Shown: piece by piece, positions 38,582 through 50,712 of the stretch
Position numbering within the stretch: the stretch's first letter is position 1
How the letters are laid out: each line of letters begins with the position of its first letter
NCBI GenBank assembly: GCA_928724745.1
Contig: CAKMXJ010000008.1
Span: forward strand, 620,001-684,000
Reading direction: 5' to 3'
Origin: Anthracocystis setariae
Lineage: Eukaryota > Basidiomycota > Ustilaginomycetes > Ustilaginales > Ustilaginaceae
DNA: 64,000 bases
Position numbers and translations under genes: made by a program
The notes under the pieces: model-generated
Told to the model about the DNA's origin: nothing
Databases searched by the model: none
The model's input: only the letters and a program-made list of their open reading frames with translations

Positions 38582-39929
38582 TGTTCGTAGATATCGCAGT
38601 GATGTGAAAGTGGAAGGACAACGTCGACGAAGATCGAGTTCGGAAGTCAACTGAATCGTCTGCTCCAGACGTAGCTTGCTGAACAGTCCGAGATGCTAGG
38701 CCGCGACGTTTGAAGAAGGAACGAGGTAATCTGAGTCACAACTGTGGCTCAGCCCACTTGTTCCCAGTGTCATCAGAGTGTCATCAGCATGGGCATGAAG
38801 AAATGTGCAGCTTTGTTCGGAACTCGGTCGTGCCACACCGACACTCGACACCAAACCAACACACACGTCCTGCTGAGCTTTCTGGCCTCATTCGCAGAGA
38901 ACTGTGCGCACGACTAAGCTGAGCTGAGCTGAGCTGAGCTGACCGAGTGGCGAGTTTGATTGAGTCGTGTGCCAATTGGAAGATTGCCACGAGAACGCGT
39001 TGTTATGTCTTATGGAGGCACATGATGTGCAAAAATGACGGATTCGACTAGATGATCTGGAACAGGAACTCATTCGATCTGCCAGGGATCGGGTTGATGA
39101 CGCCTCATAGCCCTGGAAACGTAAAGAAAAATTTGCGGTGGCGTGTGCTAGAGGCTTCTACCGACTCCGAGAAGCTTCACGACACGCTGTGGAAGTTGAA
39201 GATTTACCTTTTGGCAGCTACGTTGACGCAAAAAAAAGCTGGCAACCTGGCCGTGCAAAGCCGTTGATTTGAAATTGTTCGACCGTACAGACGGATTCAT
39301 TTGCTCCTCTGGAAAACTCCTTTCGGCAGTACTTCAGTCAAATCACGTCAAGAAGAACACTTCCAACTCGTTCCGCCGCCTTCCTTGCGTCGACTTTACA
39401 ACGTGCAGCTGTCGAGTAACGTCACCGACCCCAAGTCGATTCTGTGCGCGATGGCGAAAAGCCTTGCAAACCGCAGAGCATCGATTCCTGCATGGCTTGC
39501 GCCTTTCCGACAGAGAACCAGGTGGATCGACATCGAACAGTGCGGCCGACCGTGCAGACTGGGCACCACACCCAAGCACAACTGATCTTCCGTGACCCAC
39601 AGACTAAAGTTGACGCACAATCCTTAGCGAGACGTTCTTCCTGCCTGCCTGCCTGCCTGCGCTACAGTAGGTCCATGGAATCAGCGTGCGGATTCGGACG
39701 GTGGCCGAAAGAGTGTCCGCAGTCAGTACCCTGTAGCATATGGTACATAAGGACCAGCTAGACGTCTGCTCCCGCCTCTTCCCGCCACCACACAGAAGCT
39801 GATTTCAGATCAATACGTTGCACATACCCCTTCCCGCAACACCAACGACATCTACAGACACGGCTTCGGCGCTAATCACATCCGTACCTCTTCCCCACTC
39901 CCTCATCCCAAAGGCATAGATTCGTCATA
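38582..39929. other. Shared upstream region of the NF-X1 gene and the Hsp70 gene (divergent)
   Basis: No coding sequence is supported. It holds a GAGCT tandem run (about 38919-38941) and a TGCC run (about 39641-39660). Possible heat-shock half-sites occur as TTC at 10-bp spacing near 39361-39383 (GAACACTTCC then TTC, TTC) and as GAAGCTTC at 39171-39178. These are weak and would need testing. The leader directly before 39930 is C-rich. Confidence 0.5.
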
Positions 39930-40358
39930 ATGACCAAAGCCATCGGTATCGATCTTGGTACTACCTACTCCTGTGTCGCTGTTTGGCAAAACGACCGCGT
40001 CGAGGTCATCGCCAACGACCAGGGTAACCGCACCACTCCTTCATATGTCGCCTTCACCGACTCGGAGCGTCTCATCGGAGATGCCGCCAAGAACCAGGTC
40101 GCCATGAACCCTCACAACACCGTCTTCGACGCCAAGCGTCTCATCGGCCGCAAGTTTGACGACCAGGAAGTTCAGTCCGACATGAAGCACTGGCCTTTCG
40201 AGGTTGTCTCTGTCGCTGGCAAGCCCCAGATCCGCATCGAGTACAAGGGTGAGAAGAAGACCTTCACCCCTGAAGAGGTCTCGTCCATGGTTCTCCTCAA
40301 GATGCGTGAGACCGCTGAGGCCTACCTCGGCGGTACCGTCAAGGACGCCGTCGTCACT

Positions 40359-40390
<32 letters not shown>

Positions 40391-40577
40391 AGCTACCAAG
40401 GATGCCGGTATCATCTCGGGTCTCAACGTCATGCGTATCATCAACGAGCCCACCGCCGCCGCTATCGCTTACGGTCTCGACAAGAAGGCTGAGGGCGAGA
40501 AGAACGTTCTCATCTTCGATCTTGGCGGAGGTACCTTCGATGTCTCGCTCCTCACCATTGAGGAGGGTATCTTCGAA

Positions 40578-40621
<44 letters not shown>

Positions 40622-40790
40622 TGACAACCGTCTCGTCAACCACTTCGTCCAGGAGTTCAAGCGCAAGAACAAGAAGGACTTGACCGCCAACGCTCGTGCC
40701 CTTCGTCGTCTGCGCACCGCCTGTGAGCGTGCTAAGCGTACCCTCTCGTCGGCTGCTCAGACCACCATTGAGATCGACTCGCTCTTTGAG

Positions 40791-40825
<35 letters not shown>

Positions 40826-41864
40826 TTTCGAGGAGCTTTGCGGTGACCTCTTCTCGCACACCATCGAGCCCGTCGAGAAGGTCCTGCGTGACTCCAAGAT
40901 CGACAAGGGTTCGGTGCACGAGATCGTCCTCGTCGGTGGTTCCACCCGTATTCCCAAGGTTCAGAAGCTCCTCACCGACTTCTTCAACGGCCGTGAGCTC
41001 AACAAGTCGATCAACCCCGATGAGGCTGTTGCCTATGGTGCTGCCGTCCAGGCCGCCATTCTCTCCGGTGACACTTCCGAGAAGACACAGGACCTCCTGC
41101 TCCTCGACGTTGCTCCTCTCTCGATGGGTATCGAGACCGCCGGTGGTGTCTTCACTCCTCTTATCAAGCGTAACACCACTGTGCCCACCAAGAAGTCCGA
41201 GATCTTCTCGACCTACGCTGACAACCAGCCCGGTGTGTTGATCCAGGTCTTCGAGGGTGAGCGTGCTCGCACCAAGGACAACAACTTGCTCGGCAAGTTC
41301 GAGCTCTCTGGTATTCCCCCCGCTCCTCGTGGTGTCCCTCAGATCGAGGTCACCTTCGATGTCGACGCCAACGCCATTCTCAACGTCTCGGCCGCCGAAA
41401 AGGGTACCGGCAAGTCGGAGAAGATCACGATCCGCAACGACAAGGGCCGTCTGTCGTCTGAGCAGATCGAGGAGATGCTCAAGCAGGCTGAGCAGTTCGC
41501 CGAGGAGGACAAGCAGGCTCTTGAGCGCACTCAGGCCAAGAACGGTCTCGAGTCGTACATCTACAACGTCCGCAACACCACCAACGAGCCCCAGCTCAAG
41601 GACAAGCTCGAGGCCGCCGACAAGGAGGCTCTTGAGAAGATTGTCAAGGAGGGTATCGAGTGGCTCGACGCCAACACGACTGCTTCCACTGACGAGCTCA
41701 AGGACAAGCAGAAGGAGATTGAGGAGCAGGTCAACCCCATCATGACCAAGATCTACTCGGTTGCTGGCGGTGCCCCTGGTGGCATGCCCGGCGGAGCTCC
41801 CGGTGCTGCTCCTGGCGCTGCCCCCGGTGGTGATGACGGCCCCACCGTCGAGGAGCTCGACTAA
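39930..41864 (+). CDS. Cytosolic Hsp70 chaperone (SSA type)
   Basis: A 644-aa protein with no intron. The N-terminal ATPase domain begins [15 protein letters not shown]. It carries the Hsp70 signatures [14 protein letters not shown] and [14 protein letters not shown] and the [13 protein letters not shown] block. The substrate-binding domain starts near residue 395 and ends in a [17 protein letters not shown] linker and PTVEELD. Length and the absence of a signal or transit peptide make it the cytosolic/nuclear form. The canonical C-terminal EEVD, bound by TPR co-chaperones, reads EELD here (codon CTC). Codon use is strongly biased to C-ending codons, as expected for an abundant protein, and this produces a long antisense open frame that is not a gene. 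Confidence 0.97.
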
Positions 41865-42539
41865 TTGCATTTCTTTTAGCGAAAGGAAAAAGGTCGTTAG
41901 TGGTTCTCTAATCCATTCTCGCAGGTGGTACTCGTTTCTACATTCATTCCCCCACCCATCAGCATGTACTCATAGTGTTCCGTTCAATCTGATTTGACTC
42001 ATTGCATTGTTTCAGCATCTTGTCGAGTTTTCTGCGGTTTGATTCGTCGGGTGTCAATTGAGATGGCGACCAGGTCGTGATATCGTGTAATCTGCCTCAT
42101 ACCGGCTTACAGCTGATTTGATCGTGGCGAACGTGGATGAAGCAATGTAAGCAAATGGGCGAAGGGTGCTAACCTGGTTTAGAGTGGCGAAATGACGAAA
42201 AGGTTCGAATCTGTAATGGATTGTGAGTTAGCCCGATATGGAGGGCAAATCGGGAATGAAGCGCTCCAAAGCAATTTGCGCGAAGTCGCTTGCCCGACGC
42301 GACGCGAAGCCAATTTTGGAAAAGAGCAGCAGACCAACACTTTGCAGTTATTGGCGTTGGTACCATCTTGCGCAACCAACAGCGCATCGTTGCACGTCTT
42401 TTGATTCCACACCAGCATCTTGCTTGCCAATTGCGAACAACCAACTCGAACTTATCTACGTATCGATTCAGACCGATCGTACCCTTACCGCCGTCCGGGC
42501 TCACAACCATCACTGCCTCCTGCAGTGCAGACCGCAACT
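41865..42539. other. Intergenic region between the Hsp70 and Ctf4 genes
   Basis: Contains the Hsp70 3' flank and the promoter of the next gene. No TATA box, RNA gene or conserved coding sequence is evident; several short antisense frames look random. Confidence 0.5.
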
Positions 42540-45500
42540 ATGCAGGCACCGCAGGCAGAAAGACTTCATGTTCAGATCGTCCATTCCGGACCCACGATAT
42601 GCAAACATGCTCCGCATGGGGCTGGAGTAGAGTAAGTAGCGCCTTGCCCTCATCTCGTCGATAGCCTCCTGCCTTTTGCTGACTAGACTCTTGACTCTTC
42701 CACGATCTTCGCCGTTTGCAGCCGACTCTTCACAGGAGGAGATGACTACTTGGTGCGTATCCTGCCCACCTTTCCGACTCCAGGTGTCGAGCCATACCTT
42801 ATCGAAGATGCCACCGGGCCCATCACTAGTCTCGATGCCGATGGGCAATTCTTGATCACCGGCTCGGAAGATGGCTCCGTTCGCATGTACCAACATTGTC
42901 CCACTGATGCTCAGAAGCAGCCCGTCGCTCCTACCGTCCTCCAGTCGCTTCTGCGCCGAGAATCGCTACCCATTCGATGTGTAGCTCTGGAGCGCGCTTT
43001 TTACGTTCATGGCACGACACCTCGAGTCGCAGTCTGCTCGGACGAGCTCATCGTCAAGATCATCCATGTCCGAGACCCAATGCGTATTCAGCTGCTCGAT
43101 GGTCACAGCAGAGGGCTGCGTTCGGCATCATGGAGCCCTGTCAAACCTCTTCTGGTAACCTGCTCCACCGACGGTGAAGCGCGCGTCACAGACCTTTCCG
43201 GTCCCGAACCCAAGCTCGTTCGCTCGCTCACCGGCATCCTTCCCATCACGCGCGCCGAGAGCGAGGAAGCATCCTGCGCTTGCTGGCATCCCTCGGGTCA
43301 CTTCTTCGTCTTGCCCTCCAAGACACACGAACTTGTCATCATTAGTGCCAAGGATGACTCTTCCGCCTGGTCTCGCATCGGCTGCTTTTATGTCAATCCG
43401 GCCAGTCAGGTGCCTGTTCCGACCGGCAGCATCACTGCTCTCGCCTTCTCACCTAGTGGTAACTTCCTCGCTTCTGCTTCCAGCAACGGCCAAGTTACAA
43501 TCTGGGAAACCGAATCCCATCGAGCCATACGATACAAACGCGCCGACGCCCTTGTCAACTCCATCAGCTGGCATCCTTCCAAGGACGCCCTTGCTTGGAC
43601 CGATAACGAAGGCTCTCTTACTCGATGGTCGGATTTGATCGGTCCGGGGGAAATGATGCCGTTTGGACACGTTGACTTCGACGTTGCCGATGCGGCGCTG
43701 GGCGTATGTGACGAGATTCTCGACCACCTCATTGCTGACGGCGAGTTCAATTCGGATGACGATGCAGAGCCTCATCGCGATGCGGATGGTCAAGACATGG
43801 ACGACCTTGTCGTTGACAATCAGTCACGTTCCCGAAGCCACGGCTATCAACGCTCAGCGCACAGTGGAGGCCATCCGGCACACGATTCGGCACGCGATGG
43901 CATGATGATCGCTGCCACGCGTCCGCAGCCAGCGTTCCAGCCAACCTCGACGCCTATGCGAGCCCAGCGTCGCTACCTGGCGTACAACATGGTCGGCTCG
44001 GTCGTGGCAGTCGAACAGGAGTCGCATCAGACCATCTCGTTCGAGTCGTTCGACACTTCGGCTCGTCGCAACTTCCGCTTCTCGGACATGAACAGTATCA
44101 CCATGGCTGCTCTCGCCAAGCAAGGCATCCTATTTGCTTCCAAGCAAATCGGCGAACAGACCAGCAGCGTGTTGTTCAAGCCTCTGGTGGCGGCCGCGAA
44201 CAACCTTGCCTCAGAGTGGACGTTCAATCTGGACCACGGCGAAGATGTCGAAGCGGTCGGATTGGGCGGCAGCGGCCTGCGTACAATCTCAGAGGATGGG
44301 TGGGAGGACGAAGATGCTGCAAGGTCCGGCGTTGGTGTCGCCGTCGTAGCCACTTCCAAGGGGTACTTGCGCTTCCTCTCGGCGAGTGGAATGCAACTGT
44401 ATCTGTGGGCCATCGGTCACCCTGTAGTCACGATTGCGGTGGGTGAACGAACAGCCTTGGTCATTTTCCGTCGCACAGGTCTTCCTTCCGGAGGCCTTCA
44501 GGATCTCGGGTACAAGGTGATCGACCTTTCCAGCTTCGACATTGTTCAGGACGATATACTCCCGCTCGCAAAGGACGCCCACATCCGCTGGGCTGGATTG
44601 AACGACCAACACCAACCGGCGTTCTACGACTCCAACGGCGTACTCTTCGTACTCGACCGTGCGCATCGCTCTCGTCAAGGCAGGTGGGTGCCGAGCTTGG
44701 ACACCAAGCGAATTCGGGATGCGGCTACCGCTGATGCGAGCGAAGCTGCGGTGCGAGCTGCGAGCACGCTCGGCTACTGGCCGATCGGCTTGACTGCCAC
44801 CAAGTTGATGGTGCTACTGCTCAAGGGCGGTCGTCAACATCCTGAAGTGGATGGGACGAGGCATATGATTCAGGAACTCGAGCTGCAAGTGCCTGTCATT
44901 CAACGCGAAGGTGGTACGGGTCCGCTTGAAGAAAAGAGTCTTCGCGAGAGTATGCTAGCGCTCGCTGCGCGCGATGTCCAATCTGCGGGCATCGAAGCTT
45001 CGGACGCTTCGCTGGACCCAGCTTCGCTCGAAATGTCGGCAGACAAAGCCCTACTGCAACTCATTCAACTCGCATGCAAGGCGGATAAGCACGGTAGAGC
45101 GCTCGATGCAGCGCGTGCGCTTCACTCGACACGAACGCTCGAAGCTGCACTCAAGATCGCCGCCTTCTTCCACCTGTCCAGTCTGGCGGAGAGGATGGTG
45201 GCGTTGAAGCAGGGGTTGGAGGGGAGGGGCGAGCGGGTGGAGGAGGAGAGTAGGAGGTGGTGTGATCCAGCTGTACGTGGTGGTCCGAGCTACACCAACC
45301 CTGCGCTTACCGAGGTGATGGTGCGAGCGCAGGGAGGTAGTGCTCAAGTTGGGTCGATTCGAAAGCGTGCTGTGGCAGCGTTGGGGGAGGACTTTGCTCC
45401 ACCTACGCCGCGGGGTTCTTCGTCGAATGTGTTGCGTGGAGGCTTGGACAGGTTCGACTCGCCCCTGTCGTCAGTCACCCCGTACTCGGCGAGCCGTGGT

Positions 45501-46061
45501 GACGATTCGTTGAGCATACTCGATGAAGACTCGTCTACCGTTTCGCTGGGGAAAGAAAATCACTTCAATCACCCGAGTGTGGCGGGGGAGAAGCGCAAGT
45601 CGCCCTCGATCGACACGGTTTCCTCCGCGCCTCTGGCGAAGACGACCAAGCTGAACCCATTCGCACGCACCGCCGCAGGCGCCAACGGAGCCGGAGTGGA
45701 GAGGGAAAAGAGCATGCACAAGTCGACTTCGTTCTTCGAACGTATCGAGCCGTTTGAGAAGGAGGCGTTGAACAAAACAACCGGCGCCAAGCAGAGTCTG
45801 TTGAGCAAATTCACCTATCGTAAGGAGCCACAGGCCGACGAGGTGGCGACCGAGTTCGGCGAGACGCAGTATCCCGAAACCAGCGGCGAAGAGAGTCTGC
45901 AACTCACACTCGAAAGGGCGGCGAGGCAAAACAGGCAAGCGCGCGAGGCGGATCTCGTCAGTGGAGACGCATTGCCAGAAACCATGGCCAGGAACGAGAC
46001 CGAGACTATGGATACCGAGGACTCAGCTTCATTCGCACCTACTGCTCCAATTCATGCCTAA
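42540..46061 (+). CDS. CTF4: Replisome/cohesion WD40 protein, Ctf4/Mcl1/WDHD1 family
   Basis: Exons 42540-42631 and 42722-46061 give 1143 aa. The ATG at 42540 starts MQAPQAERLHVQIVHSGPT. The intron has a GTAAGT donor, a GCTGACTAG branch-like motif and a TTTGCAG acceptor, and joins in phase to give GAGVDRLFTGGDDYLVRIL. The WD40 propeller occupies about residues 1-310 (DGHSRGLRSASWSP, SGNFLASASSNGQVTIWE). A linker with LIADGEFNSDDD follows, then the SepB-type second propeller (about 430-720) and a helical bundle region (about 745-860). A disordered tail with KLNPFAR and a KKS-type basic cluster closes the protein. Ctf4 trimers link the CMG helicase to polymerase alpha and support sister-chromatid cohesion. 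The gene converges on the SAGA subunit gene, with 238 bp between their stops. Confidence 0.9.
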
Positions 46062-46299
46062 ACTGCCAATCATCATCTTGCACAACCCCCGAGTCTCACA
46101 GTTCTGCATGTTGTCTATCTTGTTCGAAATCAACCGGGACACTGTTCTCATCAACCAAACCAATGTGTGTGTGTGTGTGTGTGGTCACCGTTAAGAGTTT
46201 CCCAATTTCGACATTTGCGCTTCTCTCACTGACAAGTTTCTGATGAGTGTAAAATGGTACGATGACAAGGTGACGAGCATGCACACTGGGTGGAACCGT

Positions 46300-48358
46300 T
46301 CATCCACAAAGCTGACCAAACAACGCCACTGGATCCACCACATCCCAAATGTCTTCCTTACTCCTATGCTGATGATGTACTCCAGCTGCAGCTGCGCCAG
46401 TCCCATTAGCGATCTCCTTCCTCCCATTCACATCCGCCAGCACTGCGCTGGGGTCTTTGTAGTCGACAACAGACAATCCGCCTTTGGTGGGCCGCCTACC
46501 TTCGCTCTCGGCCAACGTCCTTCGGTCGAGCAATCGAAGTGGAGCGGACTGATCGATAACAAACCTATTGCGGACCGACGCGTCGGCACGGACGCTAGGA
46601 GCGTCGCTCATATGCGTGGTTGCTGCCAGGCGTGCTGCTCGGGCCAACTGACGCTCGGGAGAAGACGGATACAGACGCATACTGTCCTCGTCGAGAGTGT
46701 CGTCGGACCATTCCGGAGCGAGCATTCGTTCTTGTGTGCCTTGACCGATAGGCTCGACCACCGTGTGCGGGGCAACTTCGAGTAGGAACGACACGTCAGA
46801 TACGGTAAGACGGGTACTGGCTGCTCCGGATCGGTCGCCATTCTCCAGAGCATCGCGCGAGCGCTTGAGACGGTGCGTGGTAGAGCCGTCTTCGGCATCT
46901 GCCCCCGTGCTGCTGTTGGTGAACGAACTATCTTGAAGCTGGCCACTGCTGTCGCCGTTAGAAGGGGACGACGGACCCGCCAAACTGGTAGGTGCCGTAC
47001 TGGCGAGGGAGAGCATCGACGAATCGGCAAAGGAAGTGCCAATGCCGGAAGTGCTGGTACGTGAAGACATGTCGGATTGAAGCGATCGAAGCTGACGTGT
47101 AGGACTACCATGGACGGAGTTGGGAACGCTTTCGTCCAAGTCCATGGCATCCAAGGCTGGCGAAGCTTGCAAAGTTTCGGGCAGGTAGGAAGCAGGGTCG
47201 AGACTGATGCCGCTGTACTCGGATGCTGGGCGAAGAGGCTCGTTTGTCCGAATTCCATCGGCACGGTTGGCGCGAATCTTGGTGATGATACTGCTGGTGA
47301 CGTTCTGGAGGTGACTCTGGAGCGCAGAAAGTACCATGGCAGCTGCTTGCGGCTGGATCGAGTCCGGCATGCCGCTCTCCACGGCAAGGAGAGTCATACG
47401 GTCCTTGATTCCATCCAGGTCGGGTAAGTGCTTGCTTTCGACGCAGAGCGGTGCCTGCAACGCCCGCGCAACTGCTTGCTGAGCAGCTACAATGGTCAAG
47501 AATAAATGCTCAGGACTGCAGCTCTTAACATGAACCTGACACCGTTTGGCACAAGGCCATCAAAACACTTACAGAAAGACAGTTTGGCGCGCACGGCAGC
47601 GACCTGCTGGGTAGCAGCGATGGCTTGGCCCTTCCAGTCTTTGGCGCCGATGGCGGACTTGAATTGTCGAACTTTGCGGCGGTCTTGTGCGATCTTGCGC
47701 TTTTCTTCGTCTTTTCGTTTCTTCTCGAGCATGTCGGCGGCCGAGCCCGCCCAACTGAGGGTAGGAGCCCCGCCGACAGCACCAGCGCCAAGCTTGCCCG
47801 AATTCTCGAGATTTTTGAGGCGAAGGCGTTCTTTGCGCGGAAGGCCAGCGACAATGGTACGGAGACGCTTGCGGCTAGGTTCTTCTTCCTCCTCTTCGGT
47901 GATGGTGGAGCCATCGGGGAGGATGCGGGTGATTCGGCGGGCAGAGCGGCTGGATGGGCCTGGAACGTCAGCGCTGGCATTGTAAAGGACACCAAGGATC
48001 AACGCATTGTGGAGATGGACTGTGATGGGAATAAGAAGTGGGCAGCACGTTGGCACAAGTGTCAGTGAGAAGCTCTGCAGATGCAGCCGGAGGGGAAAAA
48101 AAAAAAAAAAAAAGAGAAGCGGTGAATCGACTTACTATGCTCTTGCTTGAGTGCTTTGTGAGCAAGTGATTCGAATTCTTGTCGGTCGATGGCTCCCTTG
48201 AGGAATTGTACAAGGGATTGCCAGTAGCGAGCACCATTTTGACCGAGAGCAACGGCGAGCTTTTGCTTGAGATCGAGGGTGTCGGCGCGGATGGGACGAT
48301 GTGGTGGAGGAGCATTGGCGCTGGTGGCCGAGCTCATTTCGCGAGCTAAGTTGACCAT
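46300..48358 (-). CDS. HFI1: SAGA complex subunit Hfi1/Ada1 (SAGA-Tad1 family)
   Basis: Minus-strand exons 48358-48136, 48019-47573 and 47486-46300 give 618 aa. Both donors read GTAAGT and the acceptors CACAG and TTGTAG; the three joins keep phase. Exon 1 encodes LDLKQKLAVALGQNGARYWQ, the start of the SAGA-Tad1 domain. Exon 2 continues it with LHNALILGVLYNA, followed by an acidic run and RKRLR. Exon 3 carries a histone-fold-like helical region (MTLLAVESGMPDSIQPQAA and following residues), a Ser-rich linker, and ends with SKEDIWDVVDPVALFGQL, typical of Hfi1 C-termini. Hfi1 holds together the SAGA core and bridges the TAF module. An alternative start is seven codons downstream (MSSATSANAP). Confidence 0.92.
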
Positions 48359-49552
48359 GGCCGCGCTTTTGCGGGTGCGTCAGTCAAACCCGATCCACGT
48401 TCTGCTGAGATGGTGGATGGGACGGAAAAAAGCTGCCGGGGGAGTTCCGATTACTCGTTGCAGGTTTGCGCGTGATGGTCGACCAGATGCTGAGCTGCTG
48501 GAGCGGATGCGGATGCGGATGCAAACACGGAAGCTTGAGCTCGAGAATGCAGCTTGGAGAGGGGTGCTTGGATGCAGTCGCTTTCAATGCCAGAGCGAGG
48601 CGTTGAGTGGTGTTTGCAGCCGAGGTAAAAATGCCTGCTAGAATCCAACGGGATGAGATGGTGCTAGAGAGCTTTGGGAAGCCAGAGTGGAGCTGGCGAG
48701 GTGGTCGGATCTAGGCGTAAAGTCGTGGTAGACGAAGCAAGCTACTTGAGCCAGCTTGAATGCTGCAAGAGCTGGAAGAGTCTGGCAAAATCAAGTGGTT
48801 GCAAGTCGGTGAGAAGCGGATGACTGTGGATGCAGACGGCTTGGACGGGAAAGTGAAGGCGTGAGCTAAATGAGCGAGTTAAATGGATGATCAGAGAGGC
48901 AGCAGCGATGCTCGTTGTTGCTATCGGCCAAGCGTGAAGGAACAAGTCAAGGCAAAGGATCCATCCAGCATGGGATTTGATTTGACTCAGAGGCAGGATT
49001 CAAGGATCCATCCGGCTGCATATGGCGTTGGCTCCGCTCTTTCTCTGTCGGGCGGATGGATAGTTGGGCCGAGCTTTGACACGCTCAACCCTTGACTCAT
49101 TCATTCTCTTCTAACAGCTTCCCACTTGAAAAAAAAAAAAAAAATCAACGCCCGCAACGCTCTCGAAACTGTCATTGCGGCCGGAACAAGACTCGCAAGT
49201 GCTACATGCGCATCCACCATCCACACGCTCATCCGCAGCGTGCCATCCGCCTTGACACATTCAGCATCGACCCCTTCTGCTGTGAGGATGCGGAATGGCG
49301 AGTCTTCCACTTGGTGACGTTGGCAATTTAAATGCAGCCCGCAGAACGACTCCGCTGTCACTTTAAACAAATTCAACGCGCATTTTGCCCCTCGCCGTGT
49401 CAACTGAGTCGGTGTTTCCTTTGGAGGGGGCCATCCATCCATCATGGCTGCTTCGTCGTCAGCGTTCCAGTACTCTACCTGTGGTTCATGCATCTATTTG
49501 GGTCGCATTGACAAGTGACAAAACACAGCACGCGAAAGGTGAGCAAAACTCT

Positions 49553-49582
49553 ATGGATGGATGGATGGATGGATGGATGGAT
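49553..49582. repeat. (ATGG)n microsatellite
   Basis: About 7.5 perfect units of ATGG, read directly. Confidence 0.95.
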
Positions 49583-49599
49583 AGCTGGTTGGATGCATG

Positions 49600-49639
<40 letters not shown>
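49600..49639. repeat. (CAT)n microsatellite
   Basis: About 13 perfect CAT units starting 17 bp after the ATGG array. Both are probably length-variable. Confidence 0.95.
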
Positions 49640-50712
49640 TGTGGTCGGGAAAAGCAAATCGCAGCGCGGCCAATCGAATCGGTATAAATTCCTGAACTCG
49701 AAAAAGGAGACCATCACGTACGAGAACTTGTAGTAGTAGGTACAGCATGTTTCAGGGCATGCCGCCGTCCAGAATCCACCATCCACCTCGGTGATTGTAT
49801 GAATGTGGTCATCTCTGGCTTCAAAACACTCTTGGTCAAGTGTGGGGTTGGATCGCCTTCCAAGCTCACTTCGGCGCAACTTGCGGCAGCCACCAAAGCA
49901 ACCGAGCCAACGCTCAACCCCCGGGATTCGGGTATGCAGCTCGCGTGGGTCCGAAGCCTTGGTGTGGACGGAGATTTTCCCGGTAAAGATTCCGGATCTT
50001 GGATCGGGATCGGGACCAAGCCAACCTAGCAAGTAAGGACCAACGGTTCAGGCCTGAACCACAATCACCTACGTGTTGCGGAGATGGTGCACAACCACCT
50101 TGTGTGCATTTGCTCAGTGGGATGTAACTTATCGCAGAGATATATTGACAGCGTTTGGTACACAGTGCCAAAGTTCCGTATCATCAGACCATGGCCGTAT
50201 TGAAGCCATGCTGAAAGCAATTTCAAATCACGTGACGGCATTCGCGCTGTACAGATATTGGCAAAAAAAAAGAAAAAGAACAACACTCGAGTGCCAAACA
50301 GCGCGTTGTACGAAGCTGCCTTCTGCTCCTGTAAAATTAGCTCTTTCAGACGTCAACTTGAGTCTGTATTTACAAATCTCAGCACTCATCCACAGCGCGC
50401 GCACGCACGCTCACTCGCTCACTCGCATACAGCACTCAGCATACGCTAGCTCGCGTGGCCTACTTCGAGGCTAGCTGTACCACCTTCATCTCATCATTTC
50501 GTCTTGTTCACCCCGGCTTCCTCTTGGCCAGCGACAGTCGTCTCGCGCCACCGGCGGATCTTTCGCAACATTCGCTGTTTCGACCCCATACCTCCGCTGC
50601 ACATCGTGGTAGGAATCAAGCCCAATATCCTTCTGAGGGACTTGCTCTGATTCTCCTCATCATACCGCAAGAATTGGTTTTAGCAACGCAATCCTATCCC
50701 GCACCGCCCACC

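Larger units (their letters stand above)
48359..50712. other. Intergenic region with microsatellites, between divergent genes
   Basis: No convincing gene. It contains poly-A runs near 49129-49144 and 50263-50275, an ATGG array and an ATC array. The last 300 bases before 50713 are CT-rich leader sequence; a frame opens at 50455 on a GTG, but the first plausible start is the ATG at 50713 in CCCACCATG. Confidence 0.55.

Noticed and set aside
40041..41870. 609-codon open frame antisense to the Hsp70 gene
   Set aside because: A known artefact of strong C-ending codon bias in Hsp70 genes. It has no true protein features beyond Leu/Val/Asp-rich repetition and covers exactly the sense coding region.
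50455..50712. N-terminal extension of the BRCT protein to 50455
   Set aside because: It would start on GTG within CT-rich leader sequence. The ATG at 50713 sits in CCCACCATG and begins protein-like sequence.
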